This document shows, in pieces, positions 1 through 10,748 of a stretch of 30,721 nucleotides of DNA; positions within the stretch are counted from its first letter, which is position 1, and each line of letters begins with the position of its first letter. This stretch comes from Emmonsiellopsis sp. PD_33 (lineage: Eukaryota; Ascomycota; Eurotiomycetes; Onygenales; Ajellomycetaceae), in contig JANTQF010000398.1 of the NCBI GenBank assembly GCA_032988165.1, positions 1-30,721 on the forward strand, in the 5' to 3' direction. Made by a program: the position numbers and the translations under genes. The notes beneath the pieces were generated by a model. That model was given only the letters and a program-made list of their open reading frames with translations. It ran no database searches and was not told the DNA's origin.

Positions 1-376
1 TTGGATACCGTCCAGTAACCCAGAAACTTCCCGCTGCCCCTAATAAAACGAAGCAAAGTCAGTGTTGAGATGTAAACAATGAACATCGGAATACATACCA
101 GTAATAGTCCTGCACCCACGTATAAATGCCATCCAACTCGGGTTTTGTGAGGCTGTTGACCCAGAATCGCATAGGCCTAGGCTGTTCCGACAATTCTCCC
201 ATTTGCCCGACTGTCAGTTGTCTTAGGCTGGACCCTGCTGATCATCCAACGTCTGGGCCGCCTGGCATCTGCTGTGGAATCGCGAGTGCTGGCGGTGATT
301 TGGATAGGAACCACAGCAGGAGGATTGGGAAGATGGCTGCGGTATCCATAGCAACGAAGAAGACGAGACCGGATAG
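1..376 (-). CDS. possible membrane protein, partial (runs off the left edge)
   Basis: Two hydrophobic stretches read on the minus strand, in exon-like blocks 251-376 and 1-176. The first (after a 3' splice-like tag at 377-379) reads LSGLVFFVAMDTAAIFPILL and continues through LWFLS; the second contains VGAGLLLVCIPMFIVYISTL followed by basic residues (RFIRGSGK). Removing 177-250 as a 74-bp intron (gttgga..cctag) joins them in phase and skips the stops between them. The donor is not a strong consensus, and no start codon or further upstream exon could be fixed. The pattern of two membrane segments with a roughly 30-residue loop suggests an integral membrane protein whose 3' part lies outside the window. 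I do not recognise the family. The alternative is chance hydrophobicity in non-coding DNA. Confidence 0.33.
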
Positions 377-523
377 CTAGCATTGCCACGGCTTCCAAGC
401 GGGGCCTGACCAGTCTCACAGGCAGGAAGAAATGCGGTGTTGAATCCTTGAATCCTCGATATTGCGAACTTGCGGTAAAGGAAAACAATGACGATTTGGG
501 CAGGAGAGAGGTCCCGTGATTTG

Positions 524-528
524 ATTGG
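524..528 (-). promoter_or_regulatory. CCAAT box (inverted, ATTGG)
   Basis: ATTGG lies about 180 bp upstream of the complex I subunit start codon at 707. CCAAT boxes bound by the HAP/CBF complex are common in fungal respiratory gene promoters; use here is inferred. A second CCAAT at 684-688 is probably inside the 5' leader. Confidence 0.35.
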
Positions 529-575
529 TCAGCAATCGCCGCATCACTGCGCTAGTCCTAATCCGAAGAGTGTCG

Positions 576-583
576 TCACGTGA
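576..583. promoter_or_regulatory. TCACGTGA palindrome (Cbf1/bHLH-type site)
   Basis: A perfect 8-bp palindrome with the CACGTG E-box core, 124 bp upstream of the nuo17.8 start. It matches the RTCACRTG Cbf1 class, known in yeast for respiration and sulfur genes. The site is seen; its binding is inferred. The rest of 377-706 shows nothing else. Confidence 0.4.
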
Positions 584-706
584 TGTTCGCCTTGGCTGCG
601 GCTCGTTCGACCTCAACCTCGTCGATGAGGTAAATCGCAGCAACCCGATCTCCATCCTTCGACAACATTGCGGTTCGCTCGAACCAATTGTCGTCTCCCA
701 TTCACA

Positions 707-1599
707 ATGTTTCTCGCCCGGAGAGCAGCTGCCCCTGCGCGGACCCTCCTCCGCCGCCAGCAGCCCCGTCGCTCCGGCTCCTCCGCCGCCCACGACCACC
801 ACCACCATGCGGAACCCGTGAACGAGACCTTCGGCGTAAGCCCCCCTCCCCCTCGCCCGCCCCTGTCCACCCAGGCCTAGATAGGCCCCCCTGCAGACAT
901 CGGAATGGAATAAGCCAAGTCTCCCATGCCTATGCGCCAATTGGACCCGGGCTATTCTGAGCCCCTCTCATCTTCAAAACACAACCCCCATACGTACACA
1001 TGCATAGCAAGATTCGCTGATTTCAAAACCTGGCCCTTTCTTACAGCGCGGATTCTATCTCTCCATCGCCTCCGTGCCCGTCGGCATTCTCCTGTACAAG
1101 TACGCCACGTCAGACCCAGAGAAAACGCCCTGGATCACCCGTTTGATCGAAGACTACTTCCCCAAGGAAAGCATGTGGGAGCGCCGCAATGCCATTCACA
1201 CTGCTGCCATTGAGCGGGCTGCGCAAGACAAGCATTTGTTCCAGAGTCAGAATAATGCGGTGACCATTGGCCTGAGTTTCCCTGAGTATGCCTTATCCTG
1301 ATCCACCCACAGACCCAGATGGATCTCCATTGTTTCATTTCATTGTCGACTATTTCGAGCTTTTGGGCGTTATCCAAATATCCAAACACGAACAGTGCGC
1401 TAACTGCAAATCCTTTTTTCAAAATAGGGCCTTCAACACCGGCTCTCCCATGAACGTGCCGGCCGGCAACGCCTCCGCAGATCTGACTGCGGTCGTCGCG
1501 CACTACCAGATGATGAACAAGAAGACGGAGGAGCAGCGTGTGGCGCGGATGAAGGACGGGAAAGTGGTTTCTCTCTACGATGATGATCGATACTTTTAA
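707..1599 (+). CDS. nuo17.8: mitochondrial NADH:ubiquinone oxidoreductase (complex I) 17.8 kDa subunit
   Basis: Accessory subunit of respiratory complex I in the inner mitochondrial membrane. Three exons, 707-835, 1047-1285 and 1428-1599, give 179 aa. Introns are gtaagc..acag (211 bp) and gtatgc..atag (142 bp), and all phases close. The N terminus MFLARRAAAPARTLLRRQQP is arginine-rich and non-acidic, typical of a mitochondrial presequence, followed by an HDHHHH stretch. A single membrane segment (GFYLSIASVPVGILLYKY, about residues 45-62) leads into a charged matrix- or intermembrane-side domain (WERRNAIHTAAIERAAQDKH) and ends in YDDDRYF. This layout matches the fungal 17.8 kDa subunit first described in Neurospora. 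The start at 707 was chosen over the in-frame ATG at 668 because it begins the targeting peptide. Nuclear gene, own promoter. Confidence 0.88.
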
Positions 1600-2147
1600 T
1601 CCAATAGAGTTGTTTTAAAAGAAAGAAAGAAAAAGAAGGCCGCGGAGCCGCAGGGGAGAGCTGGTGCACACCTCGATCGGGTTCGCCTTGTTCTCCCTTC
1701 CTTCCTTCCATCCCTCCCCCCGCACGGGAGATTTCCTTTGTTCCTTTTTCGCTGCTATTTTATATTGTCATGCGCGGAGTCAGTTCTTTTCTGTATATAT
1801 ATGACGCTACCGTTGACATATGACATTTGTTTGTATCAAAAGCTATACCATTGCTGCTTCTTGGCTGATGTCTGTTTTGGATATGATCCTGCGGCTCGCC
1901 ACACAAAAGTGATAACGGGATATCCTAGGAATATTGACGATTGAGTAACGGGACCCCCTTTCCCCATCTACACAACAAGAAACCATAACATCCACCCCAT
2001 TCTACTCATCACCCGACACCATGATCAGCTTTCCTCATCCTACCCAACGCCTCAAATTGCATTCCATTCTATACATATGATCCATTGATAGCAAAAGAGA
2101 ATATAGATAAACCCCCCCCCTCCCCCCCCTCCCCCAACCCCCTAAAC
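1600..2147. other. convergent intergenic region
   Basis: Lies between the 3' ends of two convergent genes. It holds an AAAGAAAGAAAGAAAAAG purine tract just after the stop at 1599, TATATATA near 1796, and a C-rich tract at 2112-2135. No gene seen. Confidence 0.6.
2112..2135 (+). repeat. interrupted poly-C tract
   Basis: Runs of 9, 8 and 5 C separated by single T, 12 bp beyond the stop codon of the hpm1 gene (so poly-G in its transcript's 3' UTR). Simple low-complexity sequence, possibly prone to length error. Confidence 0.8.
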
Positions 2148-4153
2148 CTAAACCGTAATCTCAACCACAACCCTTCCCACCCCCTCACCCCTAACATCCA
2201 CCCTCTCCCTCACCGAAAACCCTCCCTCCCCCCCAACTTCCCGCATAACCTCCAAAAACTCATCAACCCCACCCCCAACACCAAAATACACCTTCTTCGC
2301 CGCGATCAACGCCTTCGCTTTCGTGGCCATTTTCGATCCGCCTCTGTCTCCATGACGCCGTCTCAGCAGCGCAAGCAACGTTTCCGAGAACGGCGCGAGA
2401 GAGGCCGGGGCGTAGATTGTTTCGCTGGCGAGGATGAGGAGGGATGGGGAATATGGTGATGGGTCGTTGGTGCTGGTGGTGGGAGTAGTAGGAGGTAAGG
2501 CCAACTCCACAAAGGTAGGTGACCAGGCGCCTGAGATTAGGGATATAGAAATACCCCTGCGCTGCAGGTCGTGGCGGAAGGTGGTGAGGAGGGCTGGGTC
2601 GATGTCTAGATCTGGTTGTTGAGGGTCGTGTGGGGTGTTGGTGATATCTTGTTCCGTTGCGTCGGGATTGTCGGTGGGCTTTTGTGGGTGCGGGTCATGT
2701 TGTTGTTGGCATGTGTGCCATGTTAGAAGGATATTTGGGACAGTGACGAGCCGGAGGACGGCAGCGTTGTAGTCTGCGAATACGAAGCGGAGTTTCCTGC
2801 TTGGCGGGTGCTGTGGTGGTGGTTTTGAGAGGATGGTGTGGAGGAGGGAGAGAGAGGGGATGGCGGTTCCGGCTCCGAGCTATTGTTCAATACACGACAC
2901 TTTGTTAGTTGTTTTCGATACTACTGGGAAGAAATGACTGATCCAATCGCCATCATAATCGTCATGATAACGAGGAAAAAGGCGTCGTTGGCTGATGCTC
3001 AACCACTCACCTCCAATACATCAACATCCCCCTCCGCATCTTCCGATAGGACGCCCTCGACCTCGTCAGCGACCAACAGCTTCGCTAGGTCAACGGCGCA
3101 TTCCCAAGTTTTGAACCCGCCCTCGTAAACGGTCGGTTTGAGATCGCCCTTCTCTAGTCCGGAGATCAGCTCTGCGTTTTCGTTGGTTTCCGTGTCGTCT
3201 TCAGCCATCAGTTGGGCGCGAATGTCGAACACTTCGCGCCTTGGGATGTTGATGGGTTGGGACGGCCCATCGGTGTGAGATGGTTGGGGGATTGAGAGGA
3301 TGTTGTAAGATATTTGGGATGGGAGGGAGGAGAGCTGAGCGGTTGTTAGCGGGTCATTGCTCAGGATGGTAGATATGGGCGCATGGTTGGATGGCGAAGA
3401 GCGACATCTGATAGGGGGCTATGTGCGCAGGCCAAACATTGCTTAGGCAGGTGAAGGGGTTAAATCTGAGTCTTCCTCCCAAATTGCGAGGGACTATGGG
3501 CCATGACTTGACGTCCAGAGTAAAGATTTTGAGCCTAATAACGCAGTGGAAAGCAGAAGCGGCATCCTTTAAGTCTGGAGCCAGCTCTCGAGCAAAATAA
3601 GGCGCAGCACAGGGTGTGAAATAAAATGCTAACCACAAGTTGTAGTCAGGATTTTCCCTCTATGCACTTGGAAGGGACCTGTAGTATCTATCTCCCCTCA
3701 GGAGATAAAGTAGCCAAATAAAAAGACCCAGATGCACACAGAAAAAGGGCCGTCATCCCAGGATTCTGAATGGCGAAAGCTGTTCGCCCCCTATTTTGGG
3801 CCGAACAACAGCAAAGCCACCGGGCTCTGGAGGCATAGAAGAAATGGGCCGGAATAAATCAAAAACATGCATGCATTCGCAAATGAAAATAAAAAGCCCA
3901 TGTAAAAGCACAGTACGTTCAGTCAAACCCGATAGAAAGAAGGAGTAAAGAAACCTACCATCTCATCTAGATCCCAACACCTCGCCTCGATCAAAGTACC
4001 CTCATCTTTCCTTTTGGATACTTGGTCCCTATCATGCTGATGCCCAATATCGAGGCGCTGAATGCCGTCACTCACCCCCGTATTCGGCTCATTGATATCA
4101 ATCTCTTGGTCGTCGATGTCGTCCCCTGCGAAACCGAAGGCAAACCCGGACAT
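2148..4153 (-). CDS. hpm1: protein-histidine N-methyltransferase, Hpm1/METTL18 family
   Basis: SAM-dependent methyltransferase; the yeast and human relatives methylate a histidine of ribosomal protein uL3 (Rpl3), affecting ribosome assembly and decoding. Exons, in transcript order, are 4153-3959, 3334-3011 and 2879-2148, giving 416 aa. All junctions are phase 0: gtaggt..ctcag (624 bp) and gtgagt..aatag (131 bp). The N terminus MSGFAFGFAGDDI is the family signature. Exon 2 starts with LSSLPSQISYN and carries RREVFDIRAQLMAEDD and TVYEGGFKTWECAVDLA, the substrate/SAM entry region. Exon 3 opens with SAM motif I, LGAGTAIPSL (residues 174-183), and acidic motif II ADYN (208-211). The C-terminal half holds a proline/threonine-rich insert. 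Longer than yeast Hpm1 (377 aa). The first intron is unusually long for this genome. Confidence 0.9.
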
Positions 4154-5069
4154 TGGATGGGGTTCCGCTTGTCTTTTTCCCTTTTATAGAGACCTTTCTT
4201 TTTCTTGAATTCACTAGAACGGTGAGTATGACGAGAAAATAAAAAGATATATGGAAGACGAGCTGCGCGCTTAACAACTTGAACTTTTGAAAAGGGGGTT
4301 CTAAGCGCGGGGAAGAAGGGAAATGCTCAAGTCAAAGGTTCCGACGAGATGGTTGCTTCAAGGGGGAAATTGTGGCCTATAGAAAAAAGCCAAGCTAACA
4401 GTGCCCTCGTTCGATAGCTTGGATAGAGATATACACCAAGCAAACCCTCAACGGTTACCGTCGTCCACTAGTGAAATCGGTTCTCCCCTCGATGATGTTG
4501 GAGGTGGAGCGGAAAAAAAATCATGCGGCGGAATTAAGGTTGCCCGCCAGCCGAAGCTTAAATTTTCAACTCAACTACACCTCATCTCCTAGAGGGACCG
4601 GCCATGTATATACGCTCTGGTGTCATCAGAATTGCGTATGATTTTTCCTCAAAAGCTGGTCCACGAAAAAGAATCATCTACTAACGGTTTTATAGCATAG
4701 TGGAATTTCAAGTTTAACTGCTTCTTCTAGCACTTGAACTTACTGTCTGCTCTCCTTCATCAGGTTCCAATTCCGAACACAGTATCTGTGGTTATGATGC
4801 TGGATTTTGAATTTAATCATACTGCTATTACATTTCATGGACGCTGACACGGAACGACAGAGGCGAAATGTTCTTTATGCGATGCTTGCCGTGTTGCTGA
4901 ACCATACGATGCTGCTGAGTTCTGGTATCCTCCCTCCCCTCGGCTTAGTCTGGGCTTTGAATTCTCGCCGGCTGCAGATTCAATAATTACTATTCATCCC
5001 ATGGACTTTACTCCATGTGAGTTCTATTCCTATCTCCCCACGGCTGAAAAGGAATACGCGAGATATCCC
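4154..5069. other. intergenic region upstream of hpm1
   Basis: Contains the hpm1 promoter on its left side and the 3' flank of the oxidoreductase gene on its right. Only short chance reading frames; no RNA gene or repeat recognised. Confidence 0.6.
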
Positions 5070-6876
5070 CTACAACTCACCAACATTCTCCCTCCACCAC
5101 CCCTCCCAATCAACCACTTTCTTCCCCTTCCTCGCCTCCTCCGCCGCAAACACCATTGCATGACTCCTCAAAATATCCTCAGTGGTACATCCCATCCGTG
5201 CCCTCTGCGCCTCCTCAACACCCACCCCATGATTCTTCACATCATCAATCGCCAGCACAAATTGCCTAATGAGCCCGTGGTCGCCCCCACTATGGCCCCC
5301 AACGAATCCATGCGGTTCATGCTCTGTTGACTTGTGCGTCGCAAAATCGCGCACAGTAATGGTACCCTTGGCCCTATCTGCTTCGATCTCGCCGCGCGTG
5401 CCGTAGATGCGTGTCTGATGCACGCAGATGGGCTCGGAGAAAGCGGTCATGTGGAAGTTGGCGGTTTTCGCGGTTCGACCGGTTGGTTTATCATCCTCAG
5501 AGGCTGGAACGGGAGTATCATCGTCATCGTCTTCCCATGATATCGTCACCGTCTGATCGTCACAGACGTTATTATCAGACTCATACACGCACCGACCATA
5601 CCATGGCCGCTTCTCAATTTCCCCAACGGGCATCGTAGCCGCATCATAATCTTCCAATAATACCTCCCTCAACTTCTTTTCCGTGCCCTTTAGCCCGACA
5701 GTATCGAAATAGTCTTCAATATCCGGCAGCACGATGTTAACGGGCCACCCGCCCAGGCCCGCTTGGATGCCTCCCTCGTAGTAAATTTTCCACGAGGAGT
5801 ATTTACACTCGGACTCAATGGGGCAGGAGAGGCAATTCGTCGCGCCCTGGGCGCGCGCCGGCTTGCGCTTCTTTTTGAAGTGATTAAGGGACCCGTTTGC
5901 TGAGACGCGGTTGGGGAGATGGGGTTTCGTCTGGCCTTTGGACGACGAGCAGAGGAGCCAGAGGAGGAAGTCGATGTCATGGCAAGCCTTTGTTAACAGC
6001 GTGGGCGCCGTGACGGATTCTTTGCGCCAGTTTCCTCTATAATAGCACAATTAATATAACCACACCCCCTCTCTATCAAATCCCGGGGGGGCGGATGGGG
6101 GCAGTTCCATACCTAACATAACTATGCGCAAAATGCCACCACCCCACCGACTCCATATGATCAACCGAAACCACCTCCCCCACAACCCCCTGCTCGACCA
6201 CCAGCTCATGCAACATCATATTATACGGCGTGTACCGCATCACATGGCCAATGGCGAACACCGCCTCCTTCCCTCCCTCCCCAGGACAACCCGAAGCCGT
6301 CTTCAGCGCCCGATAAATCCCCAAACAATCCTCCCACCCCGTCGCCAGCGGCTTCTCGGACAAAACATGCAACCCCAACGGCGCCAGCCCCTCGATAATC
6401 TCCCGATGCATCGAATCCAGCGTGCAGACTAGCACCCCATCAATAACCACCTCATCCCCATCCCCATCCCCATCCTTCCCCTTCCCCCCCCTCTCCCTCC
6501 TCCGAACCTCCCACTCCACAAACTCCCTCCAATCGCCAAACTCCTCCCCCTCTTTCGGCCCCTCAAGACCCCAGATAAACCTGCGCCCAAAGCTTTTGCG
6601 CACAGACTCGACAGGCTCCGCGACGGCGGCGACCACGCCGTTGGAGGAGTGGGTTATTGCTGTTGCGTAGGATTTGCCGCGGGAGCCGGCGCCGATTATT
6701 AGGATGCGGGGTGGATTGGGGGAGCGAGCGGGTTGAGGGGGGGGGAGGGGGTTGAGGGTTTGGGTTTGGGATTGGGATTGGGATTGGGATTGGGGGGTGG
6801 TTTTGGAGGTGGGGTGGGATATTATTTTGAAGGAGGGAGAAGGGGAGGGCTGGAAGAGGGATTTTAGCTTGTCCAT
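5070..6876 (-). CDS. GFO/IDH/MOCA family NAD(P)-dependent oxidoreductase
   Basis: Probable sugar- or polyol-type dehydrogenase; substrate unknown. Two exons, 6876-6113 and 6036-5070, split by a 76-bp intron (gtatgg..tatag) within an Arg codon, give 576 aa. The Rossmann core begins after an unusual low-complexity N terminus: RILIIGAGSRGKSY with the glycine motif at 62-67. The family lysine is in SEKPLA (173-178), and the partner His/Asp motif in KACHDIDFLLWL (271-282). A cluster C323-x2-C326-x5-C332 (CLSCPIESEC) followed by KYSSWKIY occurs in one GFO/IDH subgroup. The C-terminal half contains the beta-sheet dimerisation domain (CVHQTRIYGTRGEIEADR). Longer than the usual 350-450 aa because of the Ser/Gln/Pro-rich leader, an acidic/glycine insert near 130-142 (GKGKDGDGDGDE) and a DDDDD loop. 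No pathway link with its neighbours is evident. Confidence 0.85.
6756..6791 (+). repeat. hexanucleotide microsatellite (GGGTTT)2(GGGATT)4 inside a coding region
   Basis: Six tandem 6-bp units, read on the minus strand as alternating Gln codons with Ser or Thr (SQSQ..TQTQ) near residues 30-41 of the oxidoreductase. Slippage changes length in two-residue steps without breaking the frame. Confidence 0.85.
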
Positions 6877-8018
6877 TTTTTTTTAATTATTTTTCTTTTC
6901 TTTTGTATAAGAGACGAGGGCGGTTGGTTAGGCTGGTGAGGTAAGGTACTAGCAAGTAAGTAGTAAGGAGGGAGAGGGGCAGCAAGGGTTAATTTTCTCA
7001 GTGAAACTGAGTGAAATGACGAAGGAAATTTATGGGAATTAAGGGTTTTTTATATAATTCAATCCAGTTCGTTAACTCGTTAGTTACACAGCCCTGAAAA
7101 CTTGTCTGCCTTGCGTTCGCGTTCTCCCCTCTTTAAGGATCTTCAATTAGTAGTTACCCGTACAGGCTCTTAGCGGCTCTGATCAAGGAGCTAACTAGTT
7201 AACTAAAATACCGAAGTCACCTCTGCCTCCGCTTTTAAAGAGGCTGAGCCAGTGCGTCAAGATATCGTCTCATTTGTTAACTGATGAATGTCTAATCGCC
7301 ATCCCGAACAAGCTACCTAGAACTAGTAAATGCCAGGCTACAAGACACAACCTATCTAACCCAACTTTCCAACCTTCTCCTCCTCTTCTAGCACTTATAT
7401 CTGTTTTCTACTTTCACAGAGATGTAATTATTAGCTACATAACTCTAGGGGTTACCAGGTGAAAACAACCAACCAACCACCACGGCAATAGTTAAAGACA
7501 AAAAGTCACCTGAGGGATGGGATGGAAATGGCTCCCTAGCCAAATGAATTACCCTCCATAATAAAATATTCATGACATAGTATATCCATATCTATCTATA
7601 TCTGTATATAGGGATACGCATTAACTAGATATAGAACACGCGGATAACAAGGGGGGGGGAAATAGATAGTTAGTCCAGACCCGTACGGAAGCAAATAGTC
7701 TATATAAATAATATGGTATGGGCGGGGGAAACACAACACATTTTCACCATGCCAAACGCGGCGGCGTAGATTCGTGAACATAACTCCAAAAATCTAAAAG
7801 GGGATGGATGGGTGGTACACCAAGCCAAGAGGAAATAAACAAAATGAGATAGCTCTGGGAGGAGAGCATGGGCAGGGACAAAAGGTGTAGATGTATATCA
7901 ACAGAGAAATGAAAAAAGGGGCGCGGGGCGCGGGTCGGGGGAAAAATTAACGTAAACACATTAGTTATCCACGTTTCAAAAAATAATGCCGCCGTAACTA
8001 AATAAACAAGAAACACCC
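6877..8018. other. intergenic region between oxidoreductase and cystathionine gamma-lyase genes
   Basis: AT-rich on the left (poly-T/TTTTCTTTTCTTTTG run just upstream of the oxidoreductase start), with TATA-like steps at 7570-7720. Small frames here have no recognisable protein character. Holds the promoter of the oxidoreductase gene and the 3' flank of the lyase gene. Confidence 0.6.
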
Positions 8019-9488
8019 TCAATGCCCATTAGCAACCGCCACGCCATTAACCTTCGGCGCAACAGCCGCCTTCTCCAACGCCTGCATGACATCCTGCAAC
8101 AAATCCGCCGAATCCTCAATCCCACAACTGACACGCACAAGATCATCAAACACGCCCGCCGCCTCACGCTGGGCCTTGGGGATGCCAGCATGCGTCATGC
8201 TCCCCGGCACCTCGACCAGCGACTCGACACCACCCAAGCTCTCCGCGAGCACGAAGACCTGGGTAGCCTGGCAGAAGCGCTCGGCGGCGGCGACGCCGCC
8301 CTTGATGCGGAAGCTCAGCATGCCGCCGCCCATGCCGTCGCGGTGCTGCTTGATGGCGATTTCGCGGTGCGGGTGCGATTTGATGCCTGGGTAGTTGACG
8401 GCGATGACGTGCGGGGAGGCTTCGAGGGCGGTGGCGATGGTGGTTGCGTTCTTGGAGGCTTCGCGGGCGCGGAGGTGCAGGGTTTTTAGGCCGCGGTGGG
8501 CGAGCCAGCAGTCGAAGGCGGAGGGGACGGCGCCGATGGCGTTTTGGAGGAAGGAGAGGCGCTCTTTTAGCTCGTCGGAGTTGAAGGCTGCGACGCCCAT
8601 GAGGACATCCTGTGGGGGGTATGTTAGTGGTGGTTTGTTTGAAGGTAGTGCGGGAATGTTCTTACAGAGTGGCCGTTGATGTATTTGGTGACGGAGTGGA
8701 TGACGATGTCCGCGCCGTGGTTGAGGGGGTTTTGGATATACGGGCTCAAGAAAGTGTTATCGACAACGACCATGATGCCGTGTTGGTGGGCAATGGTGGC
8801 CACTTTTCTGATATCGACCAGTCCGAGGGTTGGGTTTGAAGGGCTCTCGATCCAGATCAATTTGGTGTCATTGGGGCGGATCAGTTCCGCGATGTCGATT
8901 TCGATGCTGGGAGAGAAGGTGACGTGCACGCCATGGGCGGCAGCAACCTTGGTGAAGTATCGATGCGTTCCTCCATAGACATCGGAGACGGAGATAACAT
9001 GCGATCCGGCGGCGAGAGACTGGAGTATGATGGCGGTGGTTGCGGAGCCAGAGGAGAAGGCAAGGGCATATTTCGCGTTTTCGAGCGCAGCTACGGCTTG
9101 TTCGAAGTTATCTCTGAATCACCCAGAACCCAATTAGCTTGTCAAAATGGCAAAAAGCGAGCAGTGGAGGGATTGCTGACCTGTTTGGGTTTGCGCTTCT
9201 CGTATACTCGTATTGTCCCAGAGGCTTGCCCACTCCGGTCTGCGCGAAGGTGGTCGAGAGGGAGATCTGATGAACAACAACAGGTCAGTTCCGGGTCCTA
9301 GAACTATTCAACAGGATATGGATATCTCTTACGGGCGCAATGACAGCACCGGTTGTGGGATCAACGTGGGCTCCGGCATGCACCGCCAATGTGCCAAACT
9401 GGTGGACTGGGGAGGGGGCGCGGGGAGGGGTTTCGATGGGAGCTGCATCCTGCTCGGAGACAGACGACGAGTTGATACCGCTGGTCAT
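8019..9488 (-). CDS. cys3: cystathionine gamma-lyase (reverse trans-sulfuration)
   Basis: PLP enzyme that splits cystathionine into cysteine, 2-oxobutyrate and ammonia (yeast CYS3, Aspergillus mecB); cytosolic. Four exons, 9488-9333, 9266-9181, 9113-8666 and 8609-8019, give 426 aa. Introns are 66, 67 and 56 bp, all GT..AG with closing phases. Signatures in order: FGTLAVHAGAHVDPTTGAVI; ISLSTTFAQ; QYEYTRSANPNR; AFSSGSATTAIIL (cofactor phosphate binding); VYGGTHRYF; WIESPSNPTL; VVVDNTFLSPY; and HSVTKYINGHSD with the Schiff-base lysine at about residue 224. The C-terminal domain has the substrate segment VFVLAESLGGVESLVEVPGSMTH (in two parts: AESLGGVESL, then P-SMTH). An N-terminal extension of about 20 residues (MTSGINSSSVSEQD) precedes the conserved core. 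Cystathionine gamma-synthase or beta-lyase are less likely given the core motifs. Confidence 0.93.
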
Positions 9489-10748
9489 GATTGCAGAGGA
9501 TGTGAAGATATCGGGGGCGGAGAGGTGAAAATTCGGAGGTCGAAGGCGGATACGGACGGCTCAACACGACGACAAGATGAGGGGTAGCAGACCAAGCGAG
9601 AGACAGATGAGACGACGGGGAACGACGGGGAATATATACAAGCGGAACAAAGGGTGGATATATAGATATATATGTATAGACAGGGAAGACAAGAAGGAAA
9701 CGGATATAGAGTCCGTCGTCTGTCTTTAAATATAATGGATGAGAGGGAGGGAAAATTTAAGATTCTTCCAAAGCACGTTATTTCCAAGCAATCAGCGGGC
9801 CGAGTCACATCTCTCGGTTAGTTATCGGCGAACCATGGATCTGGTATTGATTAATATCCACGATATTCCATTCTGTCCAGATTATTCCATTTCATCTCCG
9901 ACACGAAGAAGAATAAGCAGCCAGAATTGAAAAGTCAGAAAAAGCAAATACCTATACAGAGAAAAAGCAAATCCCTCTTCCTTGTCTAGCCTCGCCGCTC
10001 GGCATCTCGATGTCGCAACACGCCAACCACCCCGATCCAACGGCGATGCATCTCCAATCACAGTGTGTCCAACCCTGGCTGCTGACATATCCATCGCGTA
10101 ACAGATTCGGGACGCTGTTCTCATTATTAATGGGTGCAACGGGTGATGTCATGGCGGCGGTTGGAGTGTGTCTGTCTGTGTTGGAATGACGGCATAGACG
10201 CTGAGATCTAAAGAATATGTAATTATTTTGGTTATTCTCTCTATCAAATCTGCATACAAAGACTTTCAATATTTACTACCCCTGTTTCCCGACTGCTGTT
10301 AACTATTTATTTCTCTGACGTACAACAGAGCTCGACTCTGTGCTGTCCCACCAGCCCGTCTTTCTTCTGCCGCGATAATGTAACATACAAGAGTTAGCTT
10401 CCATCCCGGTTCATATATGCCCCAAATATACAATCCACGATTCGCAGCAACAATGCCAGGGGAGCATAAGATATTGAGAAATGATGGCCTAAATACTTAT
10501 ATCCGGGGAATCATTGAATGTGTGTTTTATACTAAAATAAAAACTCGGATGAAAGGCTGGAAATAACGAACTATAATACATTCATGCAATCCTATCTATC
10601 TTTTAGGATAAACCCGTACTTTTCTGTCTTGGATATCAATCACAAACACACCTAGAATAAAATTTGTACCCGAGAGAGATCGCTAATGATCCTCTTCCAT
10701 ACCCTTCTCCCAACCCCATTTCTTAACCAGGCCACTACCACCAACACA
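9489..10748. other. intergenic region upstream of cys3 / downstream of rpc25
   Basis: The cys3 promoter side (9489-9900) has a TATATAGATATATATG stretch near 9659. I found no convincing MetR/Cys3 palindrome by eye. The part 9900-10748 is AT-rich with no credible frame. Confidence 0.55.

Noticed and set aside
416..940. 174-codon minus-strand frame over the complex I gene promoter and first exon
   Set aside because: Antisense of the GC-rich presequence exon; Gly/Val/Arg-rich low-complexity product.
3354..3638. 94-codon minus-strand frame inside the long hpm1 intron
   Set aside because: Does not join flanking exons in phase with good sites, and the family alignment needs no residues there.
8022..8489. 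155-codon plus-strand frame opposite cys3
   Set aside because: Shadow of the cystathionine gamma-lyase C-terminal exon.
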